NCBI GenBank assembly: GCA_031262625.1
Contig: JAISHJ010000108.1
Coordinates: forward strand, 1 to 6,601
Direction of reading: 5' to 3'
Length of the DNA stretch: 6,601 nt
Source of the DNA: Ruminococcus sp.
GTDB lineage: Bacteria > Bacillota > Clostridia > Oscillospirales > Ruminococcaceae
Position 1 is the stretch's first letter, and the number at the start of each line of letters is the position of its first letter. The notes below the pieces were generated by a model. It was not told the origin of the DNA, did not search any database, and saw nothing but the letters and a program-made list of their open reading frames with translations. Both the position numbers and the translations under genes were made by a program. Below are positions 6,340 to 6,601 of this stretch, piece by piece.

Positions 6340-6438
6340 TTAAATTTCATTTCTCTGTCTCTCTTTATAGATTTTGTTTAATTTGAATACTTCAAACGTC
6401 GTTAGCGTTTCTAATGAAATATCACTAACCTTCGTCAT
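6340..6438 (-). CDS. Possible 32-aa small ORF, perhaps nonsense-truncated
   Basis: The ATG at 6438 lies about 10 nt after the predicted start of the minus-strand transcript and opens 32 charged codons (MTKVSDISLETL...KERQRNEI), ending at TAA 6342-6340. The same frame then continues for 22 more codons that look protein-like (YEKCGIKTVLSEENFIIIQ...) to TGA at 6273-6271. One base change at the TAA would give a 55-aa protein. The ribosome binding site is poor (only GAG nearby), and I recognise no family. It may be a genuine small gene, a decayed one, or chance in AT-rich leader DNA. Confidence 0.3.
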   Translation of the reverse strand: MTKVSDISLETLTTFEVFKLNKIYKERQRNEI

Positions 6439-6454
6439 CGGCTCGACATTATTA

Positions 6455-6483
6455 ATTATACACTATTATTTTTACATAGTCAA
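6455..6483 (-). promoter_or_regulatory. Near-consensus promoter of the minus-strand unit
   Basis: Read on the minus strand, TTGACT (6483-6478) and TATAAT (6460-6455) are separated by exactly 17 bp. Transcription would start near 6448 and run through the small ORF, the 63-aa membrane protein and the acetyltransferase, leaving a leader of about 230 nt before the 63-aa ORF. A second TATAAT on this strand (6295-6290) has no recognisable -35 element and is a weaker candidate. Confidence 0.8.
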
Positions 6484-6532
6484 GCTGATTTTTACGCGTA
6501 ACATTTTTGCTATAGTGAAACACTATTATTTT
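6460..6532. repeat. Direct repeats and palindromes at the minus-strand promoter
   Basis: The 13-mer acactattatttt occurs at 6460-6472, inside the promoter spacer, and again at 6520-6532, 60 bp apart. The second copy forms the inverted repeat atagtg-aaa-cactat (6512-6526). The first has a looser partner (actat at 6462-6466, atagt at 6476-6480). A perfect 10-bp palindrome ttacgcgtaa lies at 6492-6501, just upstream of the -35 element. Their placement suits operator sites for a DNA-binding regulator, but AT-rich DNA produces such repeats by chance, so this is tentative. Confidence 0.4.
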
Positions 6533-6601
6533 ATTATTAAATTGAAAAGGTTTACGCCGGGCTTAAATATTCCCTGTGCCGTGGTAAAAAGCCCTCTCTG
6601 C

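Larger units (their letters stand above)
6216..6601. other. AT-rich intergenic/leader region
   Basis: This 386-bp stretch holds the leader, promoter and repeats of the minus-strand unit, and the possible 32-codon ORF. Beyond 6533 about 68 bp remain. A plus frame starting after TAA 6538 is open to the window edge and reads IEKVYAGLKYSLCRGKKPSL, but it has no ATG or GTG with a ribosome binding site. The minus frames there are also open to TAA stops. A 6-bp inverted repeat (gggctt 6559-6564, aagccc 6589-6594) is too short to call. I see no tRNA or known riboswitch. Confidence 0.5.

Noticed and set aside
6394..6410. Hairpin aaacg...cgttt as a terminator or riboswitch element
   Set aside because: Only a 5-bp stem with no T run, and it lies inside the possible small ORF.

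Overview
The window (about 43% G+C by eye) looks like part of a motile, Gram-positive-type bacterium, most likely a Clostridia/Firmicutes lineage. The pointers are strong GAGG-type ribosome binding sites, a FapA/DUF342 protein, a double-Cache chemoreceptor, and a repeat-built surface protein with an Asp-Pro linker. The taxonomic call is inference; no rRNA or other marker gene is present.

Layout. (1) 1-106: a stretch unrelated to what follows, ending in an apparent junction. (2) About 107-1700, plus strand: a surface/secreted protein gene that is damaged as it stands. It has lost its 5' end (no signal peptide) and carries two apparent one-base frame breaks, near 117 and in a G run at 1379-1382. 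What remains is a partial Ig-like (Big_5/SbsA type) domain, two 101-residue Ig-like repeats, a Pro-Asp/Pro-Asn linker and a C-terminal domain split over two reading frames. A hairpin at 1709-1733 closes the locus. (3) 1771-5393, plus strand: a clear two-gene unit with an extended -10 promoter, a dCache chemoreceptor (681 aa), FapA (470 aa, 13 bp downstream) and a U-tailed hairpin terminator. (4) 5411-6483, minus strand: a convergent unit with a near-consensus promoter at 6455-6483, a possible tiny ORF of 32 codons, a 63-aa predicted membrane protein with a strong ribosome binding site, and a 200-aa GNAT acetyltransferase starting 10 bp after it. (5) 6484-6601: AT-rich DNA with short direct and inverted repeats next to the minus-strand promoter, then about 60 bp of unclear coding status.

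How the genes may work together. The chemoreceptor would sense an extracellular ligand, probably an amino acid judging from partially conserved binding residues, and pass the signal through HAMP and the signalling hairpin to CheA/CheW encoded elsewhere. FapA-family proteins are linked to flagellar assembly, so the plus-strand operon is plausibly a motility unit. No function can be assigned to pairing the small membrane protein with the acetyltransferase. I see no CRISPR array, tRNA, rRNA or intact mobile element. The least explained parts are the disrupted surface gene, the junction at its 5' end, and the leader and small ORFs of the minus-strand unit.
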